NCBI GenBank assembly: GCA_933207985.1
Contig: OW240917.1
Span: 97,035,960-97,099,959 of the forward strand
Source: Pelobates cultripes
Taxonomy: Eukaryota; Chordata; Amphibia; Anura; Pelobatidae
Direction of reading: 5' to 3'
Length of the DNA stretch: 64,000 bases
Below are positions 9,969 through 20,526 of the stretch, in pieces (position 1 is the first letter of the stretch; each line of letters begins with the position of its first letter). A model generated the notes under the pieces. That model did not search any database, was not told the DNA's origin, and saw only the letters and a list, made by a program, of their open reading frames with translations. The translations under genes and the position numbers were made by a program.

Positions 9969-10610
9969 GATGGGTCCAGAGGGCGATCTGCCTCTTGGGG
10001 AATGCAAATACCGCCATGTCTTCTGAGAGGCGTAAGGCGATTCTCCTTAAAATCGATCCCAAATTGGCTGCCATGACGGCGGAACCTGACCCCTCTGACG
10101 AGGGTTTACTGTTTGGAACCTCTTTCGTGAAGGACCTTGGTTCCTATGTAAAGACCTTTACGGCCATTGACAAGGCCCAGGCGAATATGAAGCGCATGTT
10201 CGCGCCCAAGGTTTTCGGAGGGGCCGGGCGTAGCAGGAACCGTCCACCCGGCCGGGGCTTCCGTGGCTCGTTCAGGGCCTCCAGAGGTTCCTTCTTTCCT
10301 TCCCGAGGATTTCAAGATACGAGGTCGCCTCCTTTCTTCCCAGCCAGAGGGAGATCCTGGGGCTCCACGTATCCCCGTGGTGCCGCTTCGGGCAGACGCC
10401 CTTATGGTGAGTACCCATTTTTCCCCTCTCGATCATGTACGGGTGGCAGGGAGGCTTGCCTTATTCTACCATGGGTGGACAAATATAACCTCAGATGCTT
10501 GGGTTCTGCAATGTGTAAAGGGTTACCACCTGGAGTTCGTTTCTATGCCTGTCCAGGTTCGCGTCCCCAGAGAGTTGTCCCTCCCACAGGATCAGGACGT
10601 CATGATTTCC
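9969..10610 (+). CDS. DIRS gag-like protein, C-terminal part (second copy)
   Basis: Same protein as at 1140-1795, beginning at WVQRAICLLGNAN because the gap removes what precedes it, then SSERRKAILLKIDPKLAAM and the Arg/Gly/Phe-rich tail. One codon is missing relative to the first copy near 10077. There is no stop at the end of the recognisable gag: the frame runs on as an overlapping frame to 12085, where the extra base near 12049 throws it out of register. Confidence 0.75.
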
Positions 10611-12048
10611 AAGGAGGTAGAGGAGATGCTCACAAAAGGTGCCATAGAAGAGATGCCGCTGGCCTCTCTGGGCTTCACGAGCAATCTTTTTCTGGTGCCA
10701 AAGAAAGGGGGCGGGGTTCGTCCCGTGATAAATCTTCGTCCCCTCAACGCATTTCTCCGCTACCAACATTTCCAGATGGAGGGTATACACTGCCTCAGAG
10801 ACCTCCTTCGGCAATCAGATTGGTTGGCCAAGTTGGATCTGAAGGACGCATACTTTACAGTCCCCATCGCGCTGGACTGCAGGGATTACCTCCACTTCAC
10901 GTGGCACGGTCGAAGCTGGCGCTTCACGTGCCTGCCGTTCGGTCTCTCGTCGGCCCCTTGGTGTTTCACCAAACTCATGAAGCCAGTAATGGCTTACCTT
11001 CGTACCCGTGGGGTGCGACTGATCGTTTACCTGGACGACATATTGATCATGTCCCAATCCAGGGAATCTCTGCTGTTACATTTGGGTTGGACAACCAACC
11101 TTCTCCAAAATTTGGATTTTCTGATCAACTGGGACAAGTCGGTCATGATCCCTACCCAGTCTATAGAATTCTTGGGTTTCCAAGTGGACTCCATCAGGCA
11201 ATTCCTGTACTTGCCGGAGTCCAAGATGAAGGCCATTCAGAAGGAGCTCCGAAGGGCTCTTCGGGTGCCGGATATGTCCGTCAGGCAACTGGCAAGGATT
11301 ATCGGCCTTCTGGCGGCTTCGATTCAGGCGATCTTTCCAGGCCCGCTACACTACCGTGCCCTCCAACGACTCAAGGGTTCACACCTGCGTTCGGGTCGCT
11401 CTTACGAGTCCCGGATACGACTGGACGACGAGTCCAGAGACGAGTTGGTATGGTGGTTGGCACACATGGAGGCCTGGAACGGACGGGCCATCTTCGGTTC
11501 GATCCCGGATGTCGTGATAGAATCCGATGCCAGCTTACACGGCTGGGGTGCTCGTTGTGGAGACGTTTCCACCGGAGGCAGATGGTCCGACATAGAGAGA
11601 TCCCTACACATCAATTGTCTGGAACTGCTGGCGGGGGCCTTCGCGATACGCAGTCTGACCCCAGGCCGAGCAGACTGTTGCGTTCTCCTCAAGATGGACA
11701 ATGTGTCGGCAGTCCGGTACATAAATCATCTTGGGGGTACCAAGTCCAGAATGTTGGCGCTATTGGCGAAGGATTTCTGGCAATTTTGTCTCCTCAACAA
11801 CGTCTCGGTGCAGGCGGAACACATTCCGGGCCTGGACAATTCCGGTGCGGATTGGAATTCCAGGCACTTAAGAGACTCGGGAGATTGGCACTTGCACGTT
11901 TCGGTTTTCCGAGGTCTGGACAGTCTCTGGGGACGCTTCGAGTTGGACCTGTTCGCTTCACGTCTGAACACTCAACTCCCTGCGTTTTACAGCTGGAGGC
12001 CAGACCCGGCAGCAGTAGCGACGGACGCCTTTCTCCAAGACTGGCCTC
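10263..12048 (+). CDS. DIRS reverse transcriptase and RNase H (second copy)
   Basis: An uninterrupted frame from the overlap with gag through the RT N-terminal region (VRVAGRLALFYHGWTN, about residue 57), the palm (GGGVRPVINLRPLN, LDLKDAYF), the catalytic YLDD and RNase H (ESDASLHGWG, NCLELLAG, GLDNSGADWNSR). It preserves the junction that the CR1 insertion destroys in the first copy. An extra base near 12049 (GGCCTCAAGGGACG against GGCCTCCGGGACG) shifts the frame; what follows up to 12488 is the recombinase-side frame, so the methyltransferase-like region is lost from this protein. The start chosen is the first ATG of the frame and is uncertain. Confidence 0.85.
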
Positions 12049-12081
12049 AAGGGACGCCTGTATGCCTTCCCACCGTTCAAC

Positions 12082-13224
12082 ATGATCGCTCGCACGATAT
12101 CGAAGTTGATCCGGCACGATTGCTGCCTGGTACTGATCACACCTCTTTGGAGGTCCCGTCCATGGTTCCCACGCTTGATGGAGTTGTCGATAGACTACCC
12201 CAGACTGATTCCGAGCTTCCAGGATCTCCTCCTGGATCCGGATGGGAACTCGCACGGACTGGTGCTCCGACACCAGCTACCTCTGATGGCGTGGCTCCTT
12301 TCAGGGGTACCTGGGTTGTCCCGAACGTTTCGCGGACGACTCTGCAACTCCTCGATAACGCCTGGGCTCCAGGTACGCGATCGGCCTACCGCTCTTCATG
12401 GGGCTCATGGAAGGTGCATGGAACGGGCAGTGGATCCCGTATCTGCCCCTCTCCATCTGATTTTGGAGTACCTCACTTTTCTGTTTGATTCGGGCAAGGC
12501 GTATCGAACTATCAACCTTTTTCGTTCCGCTATATCAGCTGGTCATGTTGGTTTGGATGGTTCGCCCATGGGCAGACACCCCTTCGTGTGTCGCCTGCTC
12601 AAGGGCATTCGCCTCGCCCGTCCACCCAAGGCTCGTTTCTCTGCCTTTTGGGACGTTAACATTATGCTTCAGTTTCTGTCTTCCTGGTACCCGAACCAGG
12701 GGCTGACCCTTAAGCAACTGTCTTCCAAGTTGGTTATGTTGCTTTGTTTGGTTTCATGTAAGAGGGTTTCTGATGTTAGGGCCCTTGATTGGGACGCCGT
12801 TACCTTCTCCCCTGAGGGTGTGACTTTTAACATTTCCAGACGGACTAAATCTGCGTCAAGGTCTTTCGTGTACCCTAGATTCCAAGGATGTCCGGCACTC
12901 TGTCCAGTGGAGTGTTTGAAGGTCTATATGGAGGTGACCCGGCCTCTTCGCTCACCAGATCTACGACCTTTGTTCATTTCTTTTCGAACACCGCATCGAC
13001 CTGTGTCGACACCGACCCTGGCGCGTTGGGTGCGTTGGCTTTTGTCTGCGGCTGGTATAGACACGTCTATCTTCACACCCCATTCGGTGAGGGGTGCTAT
13101 GGCTTCCAAGGCTTCGACAGTCGGCTGTCGTCTGGAGGACATCATGCGTGCAGCGGATTGGTCTCGAGAGTCGACCTTCCGTGACTTCTACTTCAGACCT
13201 ATTGAGCACATCGCACAGCTTTGA
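12082..13224 (+). CDS. DIRS methyltransferase-like remnant fused to tyrosine recombinase (second copy)
   Basis: The frame begins inside the methyltransferase-like region (MIARTISKLIRHDCC, TPLWRSRPWF). Because 5 bases are missing at 12411, it passes directly into the recombinase domain, which in the first copy lies in a different frame. The recombinase keeps CKRVSDVRALDW, HSVRGAMAS, ADWSRES and FRDFYFRP, so all catalytic residues are present. The N-terminal recombinase residues before GRCMERAVDP are lost to the deletion, which may affect DNA binding. The C-terminus is five residues shorter than in the first copy. Confidence 0.85.
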   Translation: MIARTISKLIRHDCCLVLITPLWRSRPWFPRLMELSIDYPRLIPSFQDLLLDPDGNSHGLVLRHQLPLMAWLLSGVPGLSRTFRGRLCNSSITPGLQVRDRPTALHGAHGRCMERAVDPVSAPLHLILEYLTFLFDSGKAYRTINLFRSAISAGHVGLDGSPMGRHPFVCRLLKGIRLARPPKARFSAFWDVNIMLQFLSSWYPNQGLTLKQLSSKLVMLLCLVSCKRVSDVRALDWDAVTFSPEGVTFNISRRTKSASRSFVYPRFQGCPALCPVECLKVYMEVTRPLRSPDLRPLFISFRTPHRPVSTPTLARWVRWLLSAAGIDTSIFTPHSVRGAMASKASTVGCRLEDIMRAADWSRESTFRDFYFRPIEHIAQL

Positions 13225-13230
13225 ACTTGC

Positions 13231-13327
13231 ATAATATGAGCCTCCGTGTCTTTAATAAAATTCCCAGATTTTACTATTAACATGACGTAAAGTCATGATT
13301 TTATTAAAGACACGGAGGCGAGTATTA
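13231..13327. repeat. Internal complementary region of DIRS, second copy
   Basis: Same palindrome as 4639-4735, with stems 13240-13261 and 13298-13319, directly after the recombinase stop at 13224. Its inverted partner at the right terminus is 13804-13871. Confidence 0.85.
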
Positions 13328-13803
13328 TTCCCTCCCACCCTCCCGGTGTGGGGTATGGAGCGAGATGTGATTGGCGTACTCAGGTATGTTGAGATTTGGC
13401 CTGCCTTGTGAGTACTTCATGTGTTGTATTGCATATACTGATTAATTATGTCTATTATATTTTTCAGATTTCATTCCTTTAACCATATGAATGGTCGTTA
13501 GTTTTGTATTGGTAAGTCCACAGTTTGGAGTTTGGTTATTACCATATTTCTCTCTCTTTTCTAGCTTGAAATTGTCGGATTGTTCCAGTTCCCGGTTTTG
13601 GCCAAGCAAGATATCATTTTACTTACCTGGTCTTCGGTTTTCGCAAGAAAGAGGGGGATTGTGGGAGACACAGGCTTTATATAGTCACTTCCTCTGTTAT
13701 GTGATTGGTTGCCTGTGTATCTATACAGTTTTTTTCTTTCATTTTTGATATATTTATATTCCTCTATCTTTGCTGCTGAGGAAATAAAGAAAGAGTTATG
13801 CAT

Positions 13804-13871
13804 AATACTCGCCTCCGTGTCTTTAATAAAATCATGACTTTACGTCATGTTAATAGTAAAATCTGGGAATT
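13804..13871. repeat. Right terminal inverted repeat of DIRS, second copy
   Basis: Equivalent to 5211-5278; it begins AATACTCGCCTCCGTG and ends CTGGGAATT, the reverse complement of the internal region near 13260-13327. Confidence 0.8.
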
Positions 13872-16800
13872 ACAGCAGCTTTAGCAGTATCTATTAGTTT
13901 TGTGGGTCTTTGTATATTTTGCAGATGCCGTGTGGGTCTGGTGAGTCTGGTGGTTTTTACTAACCTCCAGCTCTGGCCCGCCAGCATCTTCATGACACTA
14001 GTCTTTACATCTCCTGGTGCCTCAGGTGCCAGGAGCCATGTCGGTGCTGCAAGACAGCATGATCCTGCATAAACAAAGTGCAGTCAACTTTTGTCAACTT
14101 CAGGCTTTACCATAAGACAAAGTAGTCCCTACTTTGTATTATTACATCTTTGGATATATAAAGATTATATCTTTATAAAATTCTGCAAAGTGACAAACCA
14201 GCTTTAACTGAGCTAATAGTTAAGAGAGTCTGAATGTATAGAAAGGGTAGTAAAAAGGAGGTGGTAAGTTGGGACTTTACTGCTGTTACTAGTAGCAGTA
14301 AGAGGGGTGGGGAGGGGAGGGGGGAAGAATGAAGGTAGAGAGTCCAAACTTGTAAACAGCCAGAATTCTATTTTGCTAAAACATAAAACTTATTATACTG
14401 GTTTATTCACTAACATGTAAACATTTAAAGAGCATAAAAATAACCACATACCATCAGTGATTGAGTATTTATTTGCAATGTAGGCATTAATACCGTACTT
14501 CTGCAACATTTAATCTGATTTTACTATAGATTTATGAGGTCTAAAGGTTTCGTTAGGACAAGCCAACTGTTTATTGGTTAATAAGCTGTATTAGTTACCG
14601 TGTACTGTTTTATGTGATAGTTCTCTGATTGCAATATAGCATTGCTAGGAAGTTATATATCCGTGATCTCTGTATATTGTTAATGATTGCATTGAATGTC
14701 TTTTCATTTGTACTTGTTTTTAATTGATTTTGTATGCATATATAGTATATTTGCTGTATTAGATTATAAGCCTCAGATGAAGTGAAGCTTTCTTCATGAA
14801 ACACATTAGGTGCTTTATGGTGGAGCCTTCTCCCTACCATTAGCAGTTGGGTCATAGGGGATTGAGTGGATGAACTGTGGAATGCACGTTGGGGTTAGTT
14901 CTAGAGAAGAATATGTTGACTCAATCAAGAGATCATTTAAATTTAACATTGTATGCCTGGATGCTGAAAAAGCTGAAAAATGATGAAAAAGCTTTGTCAA
15001 GGGAGATTTTCTAAAGTTTAAACCTGCCTTGAGAATTTAAAAAAAATATTTGTACTATTCACTAACCTTGGTTATTATGAAAGATTTTCAAAGAAACAGC
15101 AAATGTTTGGGTGAACATTTTAAAAACATTCGAACGTTTCGCCTAAAATGTTTAATTCCCATGTGAGTTCTCCAAATTTCCTGGTTTAGCAAATACCTCC
15201 ACATTATTTATTTACTAGATGGTGAACATTCATGCATTTAAAAGTCACATTTCAATGTGTATGTCAGCCTTAATATATTAAAAATTGACTACAAAAAAGT
15301 TTTTTTTTTCCCCTTTATTTTTTAAATATTTTGTAAGACAGTTCTCAACATGCTGTTTAGTGAATTAACCGCAAAGTATGCCGTTGGTAAAAATCAAGAT
15401 ATAGTTTTTTTCTTAGAAGCTTTTTTTTTATGCAATACCTCCTCACACTGTGGGAGTGATCAGTGGTCTGTGAAATGAAGAGACATTTATGCTGAAAATA
15501 ACAATTGATTTTTTTTTTCTGAAATAAAGTTTAGACCTCCTAATGCAACAAGCTGTTTCTATCATGCTGTTTTTATCAGATCAATCAATAGATTCTAAAA
15601 AGCAATAGTAATGTGATGCTATTTCTAAAGATCTGTTAGCTTGTTAAAGATGTTTGTATGTCTCAAGCAAGTATTATTTATGGTTGGTTTTATTTATATT
15701 TATATGGAATTCAATGTTCAACCTTCTTTTATAAACAATATGAATCAATTTATATCCACTACTGTTGAAACTAAATTTGAAAGGTTGATTTATTTCAAAC
15801 ATTTGCGTAAGAAAACAGAGGGAAATTAACAATATTAACTATATGCAAATGCTGTGTATTAGCTGGGCATTAGAACCAAAACAATCATTGTACAGCAACT
15901 CCAAGCAAATTTATCTTTAACCTGCATTGTAAGCCTGATTTATTATTGTTTTTTTAAAATAATTTTGCTTGGTTTTTCAATATTACAGAAATAGCAGCTA
16001 CTTAACATGTTATACTGGACAGCAAATTGAAGTTAAAGGTAATTAAATTAAGTTATAATCTAAGCAATAAAAAATGAGGTGAATTTGTTTAGGAAGAGGA
16101 AGAGGGGGTAGCTGAAAAATATGATGATACCATAGCAATAATAATGCATATCACCATTCATTATCTGAGACCTGGCAATTACATAGTGTCCCACTGGCAG
16201 ACTACTTGGCTGACCTGCAGGTGGCTTAAGAAATATCTTCCAGATATACCAACTGCAGTGATAGGAATCTAATGATTCATTAGAGATCAGAGAGCAGCTA
16301 AAAAATTAACTTAAAAAGTTGTAAAAAAGCATTTACCATTCAGCCAAATTGGATCTTTATACCCTAACTTATCATGTTGGTTTTATTAGCTATGTGCCAT
16401 TCACTGTTTAGTTAATAGAGTCTGAAATGTTGACTTGAATCGGAGTAAAAAATTCTAATCACATCAAGAAAGAAAAAAGTCACAAAAATAAAAGAAAAAG
16501 ATTTTGTATAATTTAACTTGCTTAAATATTCATTTTTAATTAACTTGTACTTTTTGTGCCCCTACTAACAGATGGAAACAGTGACTAATTTTGCCACTGG
16601 GTAATAATTATTGCGGTTTCCTGTAATACCCTTTTATTGGACTAAAATAAATGTGTAGTGAAAAGCTGTTTGGGTTTTCTCCCTCTATCAACTCTAAAGT
16701 GTCATTATTTTGCATTTGCTAGTCTAATGTGGCAACTCAAATATCATCATTTATGTGATAAGATGCTTAATATAATGAGATGCTTTGTGTATTTTCCTTG

Positions 16801-18045
16801 GACTTTGATGATACTGGATGCACATTTTTATATATGTTCATAAATCTCTTGTAAGATGACTGATAGAGTTAACATTTAATATGGAATGTAAAAGAATGCT
16901 AAATATAAGATATGAATGAGTGTGTATAGCATATCATTGCGAATTCTGGAGACACCATAAATAATGAGCGCGAATGCTGAGTAATTTGTGGATCTCTAAA
17001 CCCAAGTTATATATCTTTAATGCATGCTAGAGGTTATATGTTACATCCACCCTCCCATTAACCACCCCTTAAAAATTAGTATTTCATAATAATAGGATCT
17101 AAAAAAACCAAATTTTTTTACTGTGTTGGAATTTTACTGAAGTTCCAACCCAGTCAAGAGATACACAGAGACAAAGTAGAGACTACTTTATTTCTGTATA
17201 TTTTCTCTGCCTGACTTTCTTACACACTGGACAGACCTACAATGTCTCTGTCTATAGGGGATCCCATGGTCTCCTGTAAAGACCTCAATATTGTACTCTC
17301 AAGCATTATAAAAGGATCAAGCTGAAGAAGACTGACTGGAGGAATATTGCATGTAAGTAAATCTCAACTTTACCTTGTCCCATGGCCTCCCGACTACTAG
17401 TGGTAATGATACCATCGGGGGTCTTTGCGACTCAAGCAAAATCTCCAGACAGTGACATTGCTGCTTTAATATTAGGGAGAGGTTTTGGCATACACATATA
17501 TACAAATATACACCCAGACAAAGCCATGCAAACAAGCACATATAACCACACACATACATACAAATTCACAAATACATGGTTGTTTGTTAGGGCAGAACAG
17601 TGTCATATATGCCCGTGATTACTGGGAGTCACAGTCCCTGACAACAGTTGCTATTGATGTCTACTTCAATTAATTAATTCTCCCTTTACTGACATGCTGG
17701 GAGTGGTGCTAAGCTACTGCCTATGGATATAACTCCCATTTATGACAACAATGCAGATAGGCCCTAAGAGTGATGATCCACTTCTGCACAGCTTCAGTCG
17801 CAAAGTATGAGGATAAATACATTTTATTCCACAATATGCGATATCAAAATAGTCAGATCATCAAACAATTAAAAATAATTATTCTTTGTCTGTGTATTAA
17901 ACATATAGAAAAGCTCTCATAATTGAATCTTTAATCTAAACAATTTAGAAATTACAACTATGTTTCATTTCAATCAGTGATGGCACTGTTGTACGTAGAA
18001 GTGTAATATTTGTTTCAAGTATGTTTCACTAATACTACAGTATAT
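13872..18045. other. AT-rich flanking DNA, no gene seen (allelic to 5279-9470)
   Basis: Matches 5279-9470 throughout, including the G-quadruplex motif at 14304-14324. Nothing coding is seen. Differences are small: a 15-bp absence near 14930 and scattered single-base changes and T-run lengths. Confidence 0.6.
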
Positions 18046-18049
18046 TTAA

Positions 18050-18313
18050 AGGGACACTAAATTCACCCAGGCCACTTATCTCAATTAAATGCATGCACCT
18101 CAGCCTCTCAAAGCTTCTCTATGGGAATGCATTGCATTGGCTGAGGTCATCAGCATTGATTATCTCAGTCAAGGAGGCAAGACTGGCAGCGTGAAGAGCC
18201 TCTCGGCCAAGGCTCAAAGTAATTCTCACTTTTCAAAACCTCACATAGGGGAGAGGGAGACATCCATATAGGCAACAGCAACATGTTTGTATTCCTAATA
18301 CTATAGTGTTCCT
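18050..18313. mobile_element. TTAA-flanked MITE (264 bp), second copy
   Basis: Flanked by TTAA at 18046-18049 and 18314-18317; identical in structure to 9475-9738. Confidence 0.75.
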
Positions 18314-18390
18314 TTAATTTACTCATAACATGCAGCATGCAATCTATGATTAAAAATGATGTAGCAATGAAATAATTCTAGACAGCATAC

Positions 18391-18545
18391 CCCTCAGGTC
18401 AGAATCCAAGCTCTGAATAGCTCTCATGACAAGTGATAAAATAGCAGTTGCTATATTATTGATATGATTATCATATAATTCATTCCTCTTGACTGGGTGA
18501 GATACTTCACTTGAAAGAATGTCAAAGGCGATAACCACATTTGCC
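18391..18545 (-). CDS. Candidate host exon, 155 bp
   Basis: On the minus strand a pyrimidine-rich tract and CACTCATAG precede an open segment of 155 bases that ends at GTATGC, a possible donor. The open frame (one leading base, 51 codons, one trailing base) includes AFDILSSEVSHPVKRNELYD and ends near SLDSDLRG; the composition looks like real protein, amphipathic with mixed charge. I do not recognise the family. The donor is weak (GGG before GTATGC) and the frame continues in-frame past it for about ten residues. It may belong to the same transcript as 43191-43271, which has the same strand, but the phases do not join directly (one base against two), so another exon would have to lie between. 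Confidence 0.35.
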
Positions 18546-18699
18546 CTATGAGTGTCTCAAGAGTTGTGGGGAAAAAAAGTTTGAAAACATGGAACAGTGT
18601 GCCAGGAGAATTACAGTACAGTTTTAATCATACATAATCTGAGGTTCAAATGATGATGTGTATAAATGTGTTTCTTCTGCTCACTTTATTTATACATAC

Positions 18700-19853
18700 T
18701 GTTACGGTACCTCCAGTAATTAAATGCACAAACCGCCGTTTAGTGAATGTTCCCTGTTCGCAATACTGTGGTCTGGTAGCGTATGCAGTGAAACCATGCG
18801 AACCGCCAGCCAGGGAACACTCCAAACTCCCGAACGGTACCTGTACGGCCCTTTCCCTTCTCGAGCTCCAAATACACGAATCGCCAATAGCAGCCGAACG
18901 GCAATAGTTTCCAAGCGGCAAATAATTCCAATAAGCAGTCTCTAGGCGCCGGTAATAAAATCCCCCCAATAACGAGACCAAGCTCCGCTTTGATGGTAAA
19001 ACACGAACTGAGTTTACTGGGGGCTACCTGCCTGTATTTATGCAGGTCTCCCACTTGGTGGACACTCCCCTAGGGGACCAAATGGGAGACTGAAATGACA
19101 GAAGGACATGGGGACATTCTGGATATACATCCCCCTAATATTCCCAGCATGCATCACAGTTTCCTCCCCTCTGCTCGGGAGATAATTGGGAAGTAACTCA
19201 ATTATCTCCCAGAGCAGAGGCAAATCGCCATTTTAAATACAAGTCACAAAACACATAAAAATATATAACTTTATAACTACCGAACATATTGCATTCGTGT
19301 AACACATCCCCAGATAGCCTGGATCTGAGTGCATATTATTGGCGAATAGCGCACAGATCGCCATGGAGTCAAAGTCTATTACAGTTCTTCGGTATGCGAT
19401 TGACTCCATGGGAAGGATATCTGGGTTAAGTCCATTCGTGTTATTAAATCTCCCGAACGGCCGGTATTCATATGCTTTTGTCGATTGAGAAGGGGAGGTC
19501 GACGGCTTCAGCGGTGTTCGGTTGAAAAAGTGTCAGTTTTTAGTTCCATGGAATAACCGAACACCGCTGGGCTTTCGCATAGTTAAAATGGCCGCCGCCT
19601 CGTGGTCGACATACGAACGACGACCACCCTGTATTCGGTTTTAATTGAGAAGTGTCTGTGGTTAACCGCAACGTTCTAATTGGGATCAATAGGTTAACCA
19701 GCAGCACACTTCTCTTCTGGGTGGCCGTCCGTTTGGTAGTTCCGTTCGACAAAAAAAAGACATTCCCTTAAACAAAGCATACGAACGGGGAGATTCATGC
19801 AACCGGCAAAACAGACGAACACAGTACTTTTAGTCCATACAGGGTCTGTCACA
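18700..19853 (-). mobile_element. Solo LTR, family 2 (1154 bp, target duplication CATAC)
   Basis: Bounded by CATAC at 18695-18699 and 19854-19858. On the minus strand it starts TGTGACAG and ends CCGTAACA, the TG...CA form of LTRs. Sense features in order: a U3 with a long hairpin (19170-19219), the palindromic block CCCCTAGGGG near 19070, a TATA-like CATAAATAC near 19035, and the downstream CCCCAGTAAACTCAGTTC. It is diverged from but clearly related to 23927-24833 and 52490-53480 (shared GATAATTGGGAAGTAA and CCCCAGATAG blocks). No coding DNA, so the internal region was lost by LTR-LTR recombination. A Gypsy-like origin is likely from the 5-bp duplication but not proven. Confidence 0.85.
19170..19219. 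repeat. Structured hairpin inside family-2 LTR
   Basis: The arms CTCTGCTCGGGAGATAATTG and CAATTATCTCCCAGAGCAGA pair along 20 bases with one bulge. Equivalent hairpins lie at 24331-24372 and 53033-53090, where the outer stem bases differ but still pair. Confidence 0.8.
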
Positions 19854-19858
19854 CATAC

Positions 19859-20522
19859 ATAACCTATGATAACATTGTTAGACTTTGTTACACTCCTATA
19901 GACTTGATTTAATGCAGACATGTGTGCATGATGTAGAATGATACAACACTAGCAGGACTGTTGACTTTGAATGTGATGATAATTACGATGAGGGGGTGGC
20001 AATAAGAAATTCAACTTCACATGTTTTCTTTTTAAATATTATTTATTTATATAGTAAAGTGAAAAATCTTTTAGGAATTGTTAGCATTGTTGTGAGACTC
20101 TGCTGTGTCTACTACCTCATAGTGGTTCCAAAATGTTTTCTTTAAAAAACCCATACAATATTTTCTATAAATGATTTTAGCTTATTATACGCTCTCACAT
20201 TCTCTGCATTATCATCAACAGAATCCCTATTGTTATATCATCAAAGTTGCTCCGGGTTAAGTTAAAACAGTTCTCTGATATTTGTCTGGTATATAGTCTT
20301 GCCATAATGTGTGTACTTAGATATATACGTTTATTGTAGATTAAATTGGTGTTGTACATGTGCAATTTTGAACAACATGTGTGGTAATAAAAAAGAGGGG
20401 AGAGGAGAAAGGAACTTGGGTTTCAGTGTAACTAGAGTGGGAGAGAGAGGGGACAAGGTGAAACAAAAAGAGATAAAGATTGAGCATGAGAAAAGGTGGT
20501 TGTGGGTACGCACAAAAATTCC
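19859..20522. other. AT-rich intergenic DNA, nothing identified
   Basis: No gene or bounded repeat recognised. Short frames around 20311-20526 have no protein-like features. Confidence 0.5.
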
Positions 20523-20526
20523 TTAA

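Larger units (their letters stand above)
9969..13871 (+). mobile_element. DIRS element, second copy (probable other haplotype), 5' part missing
   Basis: Begins abruptly after the gap at the position equivalent to 1162 and runs to the right terminal repeat end at 13871. It lacks the CR1 insertion, so gag and RT are uninterrupted across that point. It carries its own damage: an extra base near 12049, a 5-bp loss at 12411 and a 15-bp loss near 13212, all relative to the first copy. The flanks beyond 13872 match those of the first copy, showing that it is the same insertion rather than an independent one. Confidence 0.9.

Noticed and set aside
1162..18443. Biological tandem segmental duplication
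   Set aside because: Both copies are cut at the same 100-N gap in mid-sequence, and the differences are those expected between alleles; kept as the alternative to be tested.
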